Assembly (NCBI GenBank): GCA_033782935.1
Contig: JAWQEG010000369.1
Location: 625,501-689,500, forward strand
Source: Petrolisthes cinctipes
Taxonomy: Eukaryota > Arthropoda > Malacostraca > Decapoda > Porcellanidae
Direction: 5' to 3'
Length of the DNA stretch: 64,000 nt
Positions within the stretch are counted from its first letter, which is position 1; each line of letters opens with the position of its first letter. Of the stretch, positions 10,282 to 23,915 are shown piece by piece. The notes beneath the pieces were generated by a model that made no database searches, was not told the DNA's origin, and was given only the letters and a program-made list of their open reading frames with translations. The translations under genes were made by a program, and so were the position numbers.

Positions 10282-13212
10282 AGCCTGAATTTGAGATATA
10301 AACGAGTACAGAAGATGCATGCACATATCGACTTTTGGGCACCTAAAATATCGATTTTGAGCATGTTTTGAGCCTATATTTTGAAAACATTTTAGCACTG
10401 AGTAGGCATGTACAGATCGATAGTGGGACCCCAAAATATCGAACTTTCGGGTGTTTTGAGCCTGAATTTGAGATATAAACGAGTATAGAAGATGCATACA
10501 CATATTAACTTTGGGCACCAAAAATATCGTTTCTCAGCATGTTTCGGGCCTGAATTTTGAAAATACTCTAACACGGAGTAGGCATGTACAGATCGCTTCT
10601 GGGACCCCAAAATATCGAATTTTCGGGTGTTTAGGGCCTGAATTTGAGATATAAACGGGTACAGAAGATGCATGCACATATCGACTTTTGGGCACCTAAA
10701 AGATCGATTTTCAGTATGTTTTTGGCCTGTATTCTGAAAATACTCTAACACGGAGTAGGCATGTACAGATCCCTTCTGGGACCACTAAATATCGAATTTT
10801 CGGGTGTTTTGAGCCTGAATTTGAGATATAAACGGGTACAGACGATGCATGCACAAATCGACTTTTGGGCACCTAAAATATCGATTTTGAGCATGTTTTG
10901 AGCCTATACTTTGAAAAAATTCTTGCGCTTAGTAGGCTAACACAGAGTAGGCATGTACAGATCGCTTCTGGGGCCCCAAAATATCGAATTTTCAGGTGTT
11001 TAGGGCCAGAATTTGAGATATAAACGGGTACAGAAGATGCATGCACATATCGACTTTTCGGCACCTAAAAGATCGATTTTCAGTATGTTTTTGGCCTGTA
11101 TTTTGAAAATACTCTAACACAGAGTAGGCATGTACAGATCCCTTCTGGGACCCCAAAATATTGAATTTTAGGGTGTTTTGAACCTGAATTTGAGATATCG
11201 ACTTTTTGGCACCTAAAAGATCGATTTTTAGCATGTTTTTAGCCTATATTTTGAAAATATTCTAGCACTGAGTAGGCATGTACAGATTGCTTCTGGGACC
11301 CCAAAATATTGAATTTTCGGGTGTTTAGGGCCAAAATTTGAGATATAAATGTGTACAGAAGATGCATGCACATATCGACTTTTGGGCACCTAAAATATCG
11401 ATTTTGAGCAATGTTTTGAGCCTATATTTTGAAAACATTCTAGCACTGAGTAGGCATGTACAGATCGCTAGTGGGACCCCAAAATATCGAACTTTCGGGT
11501 GTTTTGAGCCTGAATTTGAGATATAAACGAGTATAGAAGATGCATACACATATTGACTTTAGGCACCAAAAATATCGATTTTCAGCATGTTTTGGGCATG
11601 AATTTTGAAAATACTCTAACACGGAGTAGGCATGTACAGATCGCTTCTGGGACCCCAAAATATTGAATTTTCGGGTGTTTAGGGCCTGAATTTGAGATAT
11701 AAACGGGTACAGAAGATGCATGCACATATCGACTTTTGGGCACCTAAAACATCGATTTTCAGTATGTTTTTGGCCTGTATTTTGAAAATACTCTAACACG
11801 GAGTAGGCATGTACAGATCCCTTCTGGGACCCCTAAATATCGAATTTTCGGGTGTTTTGGGCCTGAATTTGAGATATCGCCTTTACGCACCTAAAATATC
11901 GATTTGTAGCATGTTTTGAGCCTATAATTTGAAAATATTCTAGCACTGAGTAGGCATGTACAGATCGCTTCTGCGACCCCAAAATATCGAATTTTCGGGT
12001 GTTTTAGCTTGAATTTGAGATATAATCGAGTACAGAAGATGCATGCACATATCGACTTTTGAGCACCTAAAATATCGATTTTGAGCATGTTTTGAGCCTA
12101 TATTTTGAAAACATTTTAGCACTGAGTATGCAAGTACAGATTGCTTCTGGGACCCCAAAATATTGAATTTTGGGTGTTTTGAGCCTGAATTTGAGATATA
12201 AACGGGTACAGAAGATACATGCACATATTGACTTTGGGCATCTAAAATATCGATTTTTAGCATGTTTTGGGCATGTATTTTGAAAATACTCTAACACGGA
12301 GTAGGCATGTACAAATTGCTTCGGGGACCCCAAAATATGGAATTTTCGGGTGTTTTGAGCCTGAATTTGAGATATAAACGGGTACTGAAGATGCATGCAC
12401 ATATCGACTTTTTGGCACCTAATACATCGATTTTGAGCATGTTTTGGGCCTCTGTTTTGAAAATACTCTAACACGGAGTAGGCATGTACAGATCGCTTCT
12501 GGGACCCCTAAATATCGAATTTTCGGGTGTTTTGGGCCTTAATTTGATATATCGACTTTTTGGCACCTAAAATATCGATTTTTAGCATGTTTTTAGCCTA
12601 TATTTTGAAAATATTCTAGCACTGAGTAGGCATGTACAGATTGCTTCTGGGACCCCAAAATATTGAATTTTCGGGCGTTTATAGCCAGAATTTGAGATAT
12701 AAACGGGTACTGAAGATGCATGCACATATCGACTTTTGAGCACCTAAAAGATCGATTTTCAGTATGTTTTTGGCCTGTATTTTGAAAATACTCTAACACG
12801 TAGTAGGCATGTACAGATCGCTTCTGGGACCCCAAAATATCGAATTTTCGGGTGTTTTGAGCCTGAATTTGAGATATAAACGGGTACAGAAGATACATGC
12901 ACATATTGACTTTGGGCATCTAAAATATCGATTTTTAACATGTTTTGGGCATGTATTTTGAAAATACTCTAACACGTAGTAGGCATGTACAGATCGCTTC
13001 TGGGACCCCAAAATATCGAATTTTCGGATGTTTTGAGCCTGAATTTGAGATATAAACGGGTACTGAAGATGCATGCACATATCGACTTTTTGGCACCTAA
13101 AACATCGATTTTGAGTATGTTTTGGGCCTGTATTCTGAAAATACTCTAACACGGAGTAGGCATGTACAGATCGCTTCTGGGACCCCTAAATATCGAATTT
13201 TCGGGTGTTTTG

Positions 13213-16200
13213 GGCCTTAATTTGAGATATCGACTTTTTGGCACCTAAAATATCGATTTGCTGCATGTTTTTAGCCTATATTTTGAAAATATTCTAGCAC
13301 TGAGTATGCAAGTACAGATTGCTTCTGGGACCCCAAAATATCGAATTTTCGGGTGTTTTGGGCCTGAATTTGAGATATCGCCTTTACGCACCTAAATTAT
13401 AGATTTTTAGCATGTTTTGTGCCTATAATTTGAAAATATTCTAGCACTGAGTAGGCATGTACAGATCGCTTCTGGGACCCCAAAATATTGAATTTTCGGG
13501 CGTTTAGGGCCAAAATTTGAGGTATAAACGGGTACAGAAGATGCATGCACATATCGACTTTTGGGCACCTAAAAGATCGATTTTTAGCATGTTTTTAGCC
13601 TATATTTTGAAAATATTCTAGCACTGAGTAGGCATGTACAGATTGCTTCTGGGACCCCAAAATATTGAATTTTCGGGTGTTTTGAGCCTGAATTTGAGAT
13701 ATAAACGGGTACAGAAGATACATGCACATATTGACTTTGGGCATCTAAAATATCGATTTTTAGCATGTTTTGGGCATGTATTTTGAAAATACTCTAACAC
13801 GGAGTAGGCATGTACAGATTGCTTCTGGGACCCCAAAATATTGAATTTTCGGGTGTTTAGGGCCAGAATTAGAGATATAAACGGGTACAGAAGATGCATG
13901 CACATATCGACTTTTGGGCACCTTAAATATCGATTTTGAGCATGTTTTGACCAATATTTTAAAAACATTCTAGCACTGAGTAGGCTAACACGGAGTAGGC
14001 ATGTACAGATCGCTTCTGGGACCCCAAAATATCGAATTTTCGGGTGTTTAGGGCCAGAATTTGAGATATCGACTTTTTGGCACCTAAAATATCGATTTTT
14101 AGCATGTTTTTGGCCTATATTTTGCAAACATTCTAGCACTGAGTAGGCATGTACAGATCGCTTCTGGGACCCCAAAATATCGAATTTTCGGGTGTTTTGA
14201 GCCTGAATTTGAGATATAAACGAGTACAGAAGATGCATGCACATATCGACTTTTGGGCACCTAAAATATCGATTTTGAGCATGTTTTGAGCCTATATTCT
14301 GAAAACATTCTAGCACTGAGTAGGCATGTACAGATCGATAGTGGGACCCCAAAAATATCGAACTTTCGGGTGTTTTGAGCCTTAATTTGAGATATAAACG
14401 AGTATAGAAGATGCATACACATATTGACTTTGGGCACCAAAAATATCGTTTTTCAGCATGTTTTGGGCCTGAATTTTGAAAATATTCTAACACGGAGTAG
14501 GCATGTACAGATCGCTTCTGGGACCCCAAAATATCGAATTTTCGGGTGTTTAGGGACTGAATTTGAGATATAAACGGGTACAGAAGATGCATGCACATAT
14601 CGACTTTTGGGCACCTAAAAGATCGATTTTCAGTATGTTTTTGGCCTGTATTCTGAAAATACTCTAACACGGAGTAGGCATGTACAGATCCCTTCTGGGA
14701 CCCCTAAATATCGAATTTTCGGGTGTTTTGAGCCTGAATTTGAGATATAAACGGGTACAGAAGATGCATGGACATATCGACTTTTGGGCACCTAAAATAT
14801 CGATTTTGAGCATGTTTTGAGCCTATATTTTGAAAACATTCTAGCACTGAGTAGGCTAACACGGAGTAGGCATGTACAGATCGCTTCTGGGACCCCAAAA
14901 TATCGAATTTTCGGGTGTTTAGGGCCAGAATTTGAGATATAAACGGGTACAGAAAATGCATGCACATATCGACTTTTTGGCACCTAAAAGATCGATTTTC
15001 AGTATGTTTTTGGCCTGTATTTTGAAAATACTCTAACACAGAGTAGGCATGGACAGATCCCTTCTGGGACCCGAAAATATTGAATTTTCGGGTGTTTTGA
15101 GCCTGAATTTGAGATATAAACGGGTACTGAAGATTCATGCACATATTGACTTTGGGCAACTAAAATATCGATTTTCAGCATATTTTGGGCCTGTATTTTT
15201 AAAATACTCCAACACGGAGTAGGCATGTACAGATTGCTTCTGGCACCCCAAAATATCGAATTTTTGGGGTGTTTTGGGACTGAATTTGAGATATCGACTT
15301 TTTGGCACCTAAAAGATCGATTTTTAGCATGTTTTTAGCATATATTTTGAAAATATTATAGCACTGAGTAGGCATGTACAGATTGCTTCTGGGACCCCAA
15401 AATATTGAATTTTCGGGTGTTTAGGGCCAGAATTTGAGATATAAACGGGTACAGAAGATGCTTGCACATATCGACTTTTGGGCACATTAAATATCGATTT
15501 TGAGCATGTTTTGACCCAATATTTTAAAAACATTCTAGCACTGAGTAGGCTAACACGGAGTAGGCATGTAAAGATCGCTTCTGGGACCCCAAAATATCGA
15601 ATTTTCGGGTGTTTTGAACCTGAATTTGAGATATCGCCTTTACGCACCTAAAATATCGATTTTTAGCATGTTTTGAGCCTCTATTTTGAAAATATTCTAG
15701 CACTGAGTAGGCATGTACAGATCGCTTCTGGGACCCCAAAATAACGAATTTTCGGGTGTTTTGAGCTTGAATTTGAGATATAAACGAGTACAGAAGATGC
15801 ATGCACGTATCGACTTTTGGGCACCTAAAATATCGATTTTGAGCATGTTTTGAGCCTATATTTTGAAAACATTCTAGCACTGAGTAGGCATGTACAGATC
15901 GCTTCTGGGACCCCTAAATATCGAATTTTCGGGTGTTTTGGGCCTTAATTTGAGATATCGACTTTTTGGCACATAAAATATCGATTATTAGCATGTTTTT
16001 AGTCTATATTTTGAAAATATTCTTGCACTGAGTAGGCATGTACAGATTGCTTCTGGGACCCCAAAATATTGAATTTTGGGTGTTTTGAGCCTGAATTTGA
16101 GATATAAACGGGTACAGAAGATACATGCACATATTGACTTTGGGCATCTAAAATATCGATTTTTAGCATGTTTTGGGCATGTATTTTGAAAATACTCTAA

Positions 16201-16750
16201 CACGGAGTAGGCATGTACAGATCGCTTCTGGGACCCCAAAATATCGAATTTTCGGGTGTTTTGAGCCTGAATTTGAGATATAAACGGGTACTGAAGATGC
16301 ATGCACATATCGACTTTTTGGCACCTAAAACATCGATTTTGAGCATGTTTTGGGCCTGTGTTTTGAAAATACTCTAACACGGAGTAGGCATGTACAGATC
16401 GCTTCTTGGACCCCTAAATATCGAATTTTCGGGTGTTTTGGGCCTTAATTTGAGATATCGACTTTTTGGCACCTAAAATATCGATTTTTAGCATGTTTTT
16501 AGCCTATATTTTGAAAATATTCTAGCACTGAGTAGGCATGTACAGATTGCTTCTGGGACCGCAAAATATTGAATTTTCGGGCGTTTAGAGCCAGAATTTG
16601 AGATATAAACGGGTACTGAAGATGCATGCACATATCGACTTTTGAGCACCTAAAAGATCGATTTTCAGTATGTTTTTGGCTTGTATTTTGAAAATACTCT
16701 AACACGGAGTAGGCATGTACAGATCGCTTCTGGGACCCCTAAATATCGAA
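13213..16750. repeat. HOR-1 copy 3, diverged and shortened
   Basis: Rare variants recur in the same order as in copy 1 with decreasing offset: 11,702 near 13,302 (gagtatgcaag), 11,523 at 13,970, about 11,199 at 14,841 and 10,817 near 16,380. Falling offsets mean loss of segments. The step from 11,523 to 11,198 is 325 bp, one long plus one short monomer. Point differences from copy 1 are clearly more frequent than between copies 1 and 2. Confidence 0.72.
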
Positions 16751-17719
16751 TTTTCGGGTGTTTTGGGACTGAATTTGAGATATCGACTTTTTGGCACCTA
16801 AAAGATCGATTTTTAGCATGTTTTTAGCCTATATTTTGAAAACATTCTAGCACTGATTAGGCATGTACAGATTGCTTCTGGGACCCCAAAATATTGAATT
16901 TTCGGGTGTTTTGAGCCTGAATATGAGATATAAACGGTTACAGAAGATACATGCACATATTGACTTTGGGCATCTAAAATATCGATTTTTAGCATGTTTT
17001 GGGCATGTATTTTGAAAATACTCTTACACGGAGTAAGCATGTACAGATCGCTTCTGGGACCCCAAAATATCGAATTTTCGGGTGTTTTGAGCCTTAATTT
17101 GAGATATAAACGGGTACTGAAGATGCAAGCACATATCGACTTTTTGGCACCTAAAACATCGATTTTGAGCATGTTTTGGGCCTATATTTTGAAAATACTC
17201 TAACACGGAGTAGGCATGTACAGATCGCTTCTGGGACCCCAAAATATCGAATTTTCGGGTGTTTTGGGCCTTAATTTGAGATATAAACGGGTACTAAAGA
17301 TGCATGCACATATCGACTTTTTGGCACCTAAAACATCGATTTTGAGCATGTTTTGGGCCTATATTTTGAAAATATTCTAGCACTGAGTAGGCATGTACAG
17401 ATTGCTTCTGGGACCCCAAAATATTGAATTTTCGGGCGTTTAGGGCCAGAATTTGAGATATAAACGGGTACTGAAGATGCATGCACATATCGACTTTTGG
17501 GCACCTAAAAGATCGATTTTCAGTATGTTTTTGGCCTGTATTTTGAAAATACTCTAACACGGAGTAGGCATGTACAGATCGCTTCTGGGACCCCTAAATA
17601 TCGAATTTTCGGGTGTTTTGGCACCTAAAATGTCGATTTTTAGCATGTTTTTAGCCTATATTTTGAAAATATTCAAGCACTGAGTAGGCATGTACGGATT
17701 GCTTCTGGGACCCCAAAAT
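16751..17719. repeat. Satellite monomers between HOR-1 and HOR-2
   Basis: Ordinary long and short monomers. The segment 17,294-17,620 recurs at 19,567 (offset 2,273), 22,665 and 24,140, so part of it belongs to the HOR-2 family. No other content is seen. Confidence 0.7.
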
Positions 17720-20700
17720 ATTGAATTTTCGGGTGTTTTGAGCCTGAATTTGAGATATAAACGGGTACAGAAGATACATGCACATATTGACTTTGGGCAT
17801 CTAAAATATCGATTTTTAGCATGTTTTGGGCATGTATTTTGAAAATACTCTAACACGGAGTAGGCATGTACAGATCGCTTCTGGGACCCCAAAATATCGA
17901 ATTTTCGGGTGTTTTGAGCTTGAATTTGAGATATAAACGGGTACTGAAGATGCATGCACATATCGACTTTTGGGCACCTAAAATATCGATTTTGAGCATG
18001 TTTTGGGCCTATATTTTGTAAATACTCTAACACGGAGTAGGCATGTACAGATCGCTTCTGGGAAACCATAATATCGAAATTTCGGGTGTTTTGGGCCTGA
18101 ATTTGAGATATCGCCTTTACGCACCTAAAATATCGATTTTTAGCATGTTTTGAGCCTATATTTTGAAAATATTCTAGCACTGAGTAGGCATGTACAGATT
18201 GCTTCTGGGACCCCAAAATATTGAATTTTCGGGTGTTTTTGGCCTGAATTTGATATATCGCCTTTTTTGCACCTAAAATATCGATTTTTGGCATGTTTTG
18301 AGCCTATAATTTGAAAATATTCTAGCACTGAGTAGGCATGTACAGATCGCTTCTGGGACCCCAAAATATCGAATTTTTGGGTGTTTTGAGCTTGAATTTG
18401 AGATATAAACGAGTACAGAAGATGCATGCACATATCGACTTTTGGGCACCTAAAATATCGATTTTGAGCATGTTTTGAGCCTATATTTTGAAAACATTCT
18501 AGCACTGACTAGGCATGTACAGATCGCTTCTGGGACCCCTAAATATCGAATTTTCGGGTGTTTTGGGCCTTAATTTGAGATATCGACTTTTTGGCACCTA
18601 AAATATCGATTTTTAGCATGTTTTGGGCATGTATTTTGAAAATACTCTAACACGGAGTAGGCATGTACAGATCGCTTCTGGGACCCCAAAATATCGAATT
18701 TTCGGGTGTTTTGAGCCTTAATTTGAGATATAAACGGGTACTGAAGATGCATGCACATATCGACTTTTTGGCACCTAAAACATCGATTTTGAGCGTGTTT
18801 TGGGCCTATATTTTGAAAATACTCTAACACGGAGTAGGCATGTACAGATCGCTTCTGGGACCCCTAAATATCGAATTTTCGGGTGTTTTGGGCCTTAATT
18901 TGAGATATCGACTTTTTGGCACCTAAAATGTCGATTTTTAGCATGTTTTTAGCCTATATTTTGAAAATATTCTAGCACTGAATAGGCATGTACAGATTGC
19001 TTCTGGAACCCCAAAATATTGAATTTTCGGGGGTTTAGGGCCAGAATTTGAGATATAAACGGGTACAGAAGATGCATGCACATATCGACTTTTGGGCACC
19101 TAAAAGATCGATTTTCAGTATGTTTTTGGCCTATATTTTGAAAATACTCTAACACGGAGTAGGCATGTACAGATCGCTTCTGGGACCCCTAAATATCGAA
19201 TTTTCGGGTGTTTCGGGACTGAATTTGAGATATCGACTTTTTGGCACCTAAAATGTCGATTTTTAGCATGTTTTTAGCCTATATTTTGAAAATATTCTAG
19301 CATTGAGTAGGCATGTACAGATTGCTTCTGGGACCCCAAAATATTGAATTTTCGGGTGTTTTGAGCCTGAATTTGAGATATAAACGGGTACAAAAGATAC
19401 ATGCACATATTGACTTTGGGCATCTAAAATATCGATTTTTAGCATGTTTTGGGCATCTATTTTGAAAATACTCTAACACGGAGTAGACATGTACAGATCG
19501 CTTCTGGGACCCCAAAATATCGAATTTTAGGGTGTTTTGAGCCTGAATTTGAGATATAAACGGGTACTAAAGATGCATGCACATATCGACTTTTTGGCAC
19601 CTAAAACATCGATTTTGAGCATGTTTTGGGCCTATATTTTGAAAATATTCTAGCACTGAGTAGGCATGTACAGATTGCTTCTGGGACCCCAAAATATTGA
19701 ATTTTCGGGCGTTTAGGGCCAGAATTTGAGATATAAACGGGTACTGAAGATGCATGCACATATCGACTTTTGGGCACCTAAAAGATCGATTTTCAGTATG
19801 TTTTTGGCCTGTATTTTGAAAATACTCTAACACGGAGTAGGCATGTACAGATCGCTTCTGGGACCCCTAAATATCGAATTTTCGGGTGTTTTGGGACTGA
19901 ATTTGAGATATCGACTTTTTGGCACCTAAAATGTCGATTTTTAGCATGTTTTTAGCCTATATTTTGAAAATATTCAAGCACTGAGTAGGCATGTACAGAT
20001 CGCTTCTGGGACCCCAAAATATCGAATTTTCGGGTGTTTTGAGCTTGAATTTGAGATATAAACGGGTACTGAAGATGAATGCACATATCGACTTTTGGGC
20101 ACCTAAAATATCGATTTTGAGCATGTTTTTGGCCTATATTTTGTAAATACTCTAACACGGAGTAGGCATGTACAGATCGCTTCTGGGAAACCATAATATC
20201 GAAATTTCGGGTGTTTTGGGCCTGAATTTGAGATATCGCCTTTACGCACCTAAAATATCGATTTTTAGCATGTTTTGAGCCTATATTTTGAAAATATTCT
20301 AGCACTGAGTAGGCATGTACAGATTGCTTCTGGGACCCCAAAATATCGAATTTTCGGGTGTTTTGGGCCTGAATTTGATATATCGCCTTTTTTGCACCTA
20401 AAATATCGATTTTTGGCATGTTTTGAGCCAATAATTTGAAAATATTCTAGCACTGAGTAGGCATGTACAGATCGCTTCTGGGACCCCAAAATATCGAATT
20501 TTCGGGTGTTTTGAGCTTGAATTTGAGATATAAACGAGTACAGAAGATGCATGCACATATCGACTTTTGGGCACCTAAAATATCGATTTTGAGCATGTTT
20601 TGAGCCTATATTTTGAAAACATTCTAGCACTGACTAGGCATGTACAGATCGCTTCTGGGACCCCTAAATATCGAATTTTCGGGTGTTTTGGGCCTTAATT

Positions 20701-20817
20701 TGAGATATCGACTTTTTGGCACCTAAAATATCGATTTTTAGCATGTTTTGGGCATGTATTTTGAAAATACTCAAACACGGAGTAGGCATGTACAGATCGC
20801 TTCTGGGACCCCAAAAT
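17720..20817. repeat. HOR-2 3,098-bp unit, copy 1
   Basis: Matches continue at a constant offset of 3,098 bp from about 17,720 to 20,925 against 20,818 to 24,023. Shared private variants include catcgattttgagcatg, gactaggcatg, the cgccttttttgcacc start preceded by gatatat, and the ctggaacccc/gggggtttagg pair near 19,010. One monomer-sized patch at about 19,270-19,370 differs from copy 2. Confidence 0.84.
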
Positions 20818-23800
20818 ATCGAATTTTCGGGTGTTTTGAGCCTGAATTTGAGATATAAACGGGTACAGAAGATACATGCACATATTGACTTTGGGCATCT
20901 AAAATATAGATTTTTAGCATGTTTTGGGCATGTATTTTGAAAATACTCTAACACGGAGTAGGCATGTACAGATCGCTTCTGGGACCCCAAAATATCGAAT
21001 TTTCGGGTGTTTTGAGCTTGAATTTGAGATATAAACGGGTACTGAAGATGCATGCACATATCGACTTTTGGGCACCTAAAATATCGATTTTGAGCATGTT
21101 TTGGGCCTATATTTTGTAAATACTCTAACACGGAGTAGGCATGTACAGATCGCTTCTGGGAAACCATAATATCGAAATTTCGGGTGTTTTGGGCCTGAAT
21201 TTGAGATATCGCCTTTACGCACCTAAAATATCGATTTTTAGCATGTTTTGAGCCTATATTTTGAAAATATTCTAGCACTGAGTAGGCATGTACAGATTGC
21301 TTCTGGGACCCCAAAATATTGAATTTTCGGGTGTTTTTGGCCTGAATTTGATATATCGCCTTTTTTGCACCTAAAATATCGATTTTTGGCATGTTTTGAG
21401 CCTATAATTTGAAAATATTCTAGCACTGAGTAGGCATGTACAGATCGCTTCTGGGACCCCAAAATATCGAATTTTTGGGTGTTTTGAGCTTGAATTTGAG
21501 ATATAAACGAGTACAGAAGATGCATGCACATATCGACTTTTGGGCACCTAAAATATCGATTTTGAGCATGTTTTGAGCCTATATTTTGAAAACATTCTAG
21601 CACTGACTAGGCATGTACAGATCGCTTCTGGGACCCCTAAATATCGAATTTTCGGGTGTTTTGGGCCTTAATTTGAGATATCGACTTTTTGGCACCTAAA
21701 ATATCGATTTTTAGCATGTTTTGGGCATGTATTTTGAAAATACTCTAACACGGAGTAGGCATGTACAGATCGCTTCTGGGACCCCAAAATATCGAATTTT
21801 CGGGTGTTTTGAGCCTTAATTTGAGATATAAACGGGTACTGAAGATGCATGCACATATCGACTTTTTGGCACCTAAAACATCGATTTTGAGCATGTTTTG
21901 GGCCTATATTTTGAAAATACTCTAACACGGAGTAGGCATGTACAGATCGCTTCTGGGACCCCTAAATATCGAATTTTCGGGTGTTTTGGGCCTTAATTTG
22001 AGATATCGACTTTTTGGCACCTAAAATGTCGATTTTTAGCATGTTTTTAGCCTATATTTTGAAAATATTCTAGCACTGAATAGGCATGTACAGATTGCTT
22101 CTGGAACCCCAAAATATTGAATTTTCGGGGGTTTAGGGCCAGAATTTGAGATATAAACGGGTACAGAAGATGCATGCACATATCGACTTTTGGGCACCTA
22201 AAAGATCGATTTTCAGTATGTTTTTGGCCTATATTTTGAAAATACTCTAACACGGAGTAGGCATGTACAGATCGCTTCTGGGACCCCTAAATATCGAATT
22301 TTCGGGTGTTTCGGGACTGAATTTGAGATATCGACTTTTTGGCACCTAAAATGTCGATTTTTAGCATGTTTTGGGCATGTATTTTGAAAATACTCAAACA
22401 CGGAGTAGGCATGTACAGATCGCTTCTGGGACCCCAAAATATCGAATTTTCGGGTGTTTTGAGCCTGAATTTGAGATATAAACGGGTACAGAAGATACAT
22501 GCACATATTGACTTTGGGCATCTAAAATATCGATTTTTAGCATGTTTTGGGCATCTATTTTGAAAATACTCTAACACGGAGTAGACATGTACAGATCGCT
22601 TCTGGGACCCCAAAATATCGAATTTTAGGGTGTTTTGAGCCTGAATTTGAGATATAAACGGGTACTAAAGATGCATGCACATATCGACTTTTTGGCACCT
22701 AAAACATCGATTTTGAGCATGTTTTGGGCCTATATTTTGAAAATATTCTAGCACTGAGTAGGCATGTACAGATTGCTTCTGGGACCCCAAAATATTGAAT
22801 TTTCGGGCGTTTAGGGCCAGAATTTGAGATATAAACGGGTACTGAAGATGCATGCACATATCGACTTTTGGGCACCTAAAAGATCGATTTTCAGTATGTT
22901 TTTGGCCTGTATTTTGAAAATACTCTAACACGGAGTAGGCATGTACAGATCGCTTCTGGGACCCCTAAATATCGAATTTTCGGGTGTTTTGGGACTGAAT
23001 TTGAGATATCGACTTTTTGGCACCTAAAATGTCGATTTTTAGCATGTTTTTAGCCTATATTTTGAAAATATTCAAGCACTGAGTAGGCATGTACAGATCG
23101 CTTCTGGGACCCCAAAATATCGAATTTTCGGGTGTTTTGAGCTTGAATTTGAGATATAAACGGGTACTGAAGATGAATGCACATATCGACTTTTGGGCAC
23201 CTAAAATATCGATTTTGAGCATGTTTTTGGCCTATATTTTGTAAATACTCTAACACGGAGTAGGCATGTACAGATCGCTTCTGGGAAACCATAATATCGA
23301 AATTTCGGGTGTTTTGGGCCTGAATTTGAGATATCGCCTTTACGCACCTAAAATATCGATTTTTAGCATGTTTTGAGCCTATATTTTGAAAATATTCTAG
23401 CACTGAGTAGGCATGTACAGATTGCTTCTGGGACCCCAAAATATCGAATTTTCGGGTGTTTTGGGCCTGAATTTGATATATCGCCTTTTTTGCACCTAAA
23501 ATATCGATTTTTGGCATGTTTTGAGCCAATAATTTGAAAATATTCTAGCACTGAGTAGGCATGTACAGATCGCTTCTGGGACCCCAAAATATCGAATTTT
23601 CGGGTGTTTTGAGCTTGAATTTGAGATATAAACGAGTACAGAAGATGCATGCACATATCGACTTTTGGGCACCTAAAATATCGATTTTGAGCATGTTTTG
23701 AGCCTATATTTTGAAAACATTCTAGCACTGACTAGGCATGTACAGATCGCTTCTGGGACCCCTAAATATCGAATTTTCGGGTGTTTTGGGCCTTAATTTG

Positions 23801-23915
23801 AGATATCGACTTTTTGGCACCTAAAATATCGATTTTTAGCATGTTTTGGGCATGTATTTTGAAAATACTCAAACACGGAGTAGGCATGTACAGATCGCTT
23901 CTGGGACCCCAAAAT
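20818..23915. repeat. HOR-2 3,098-bp unit, copy 2
   Basis: Partner of 17,720-20,817. At 22,368-22,468 it carries a monomer with tactcaaacacgg and agatcgctt where copy 1 has tattctagcattgag and agattgctt. Flanks on both sides match at the same offset, as expected of a non-reciprocal patch. Confidence 0.84.
22356..23830. repeat. 1,475-bp tandem unit, first copy
   Basis: The marker tcaaacacgg at 22,394 recurs at 23,869 and 25,344, exactly 1,475 bp apart each time. Intervening monomers match in order. This unit overlaps the end of the 3,098-bp copy 2, so the 1,475-bp expansion is nested on top of it. Confidence 0.86.

Larger units (their letters stand above)
6302..13212. repeat. HOR-1 copy 2 (6,911 bp, expanded)
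   Basis: This matches copy 1 at offset 5,291 up to 8,290, then at offset 7,280 (10,281-10,750), then at offset 6,911 to the end. The length is close to 5,291+1,990-369, so two indels account for the difference. It ends where gggactgaat of copy 1 is replaced by gggccttaat at 13,213. Confidence 0.86.

Noticed and set aside
13618..14670. 350-codon minus-strand ORF, and all other ORFs of 60-242 codons, as protein-coding genes
   Set aside because: They are tandem translations of the satellite monomer, occur in several frames at once, and begin and end where monomer lengths shift the frame. No recognisable domain, signal or start context was seen.
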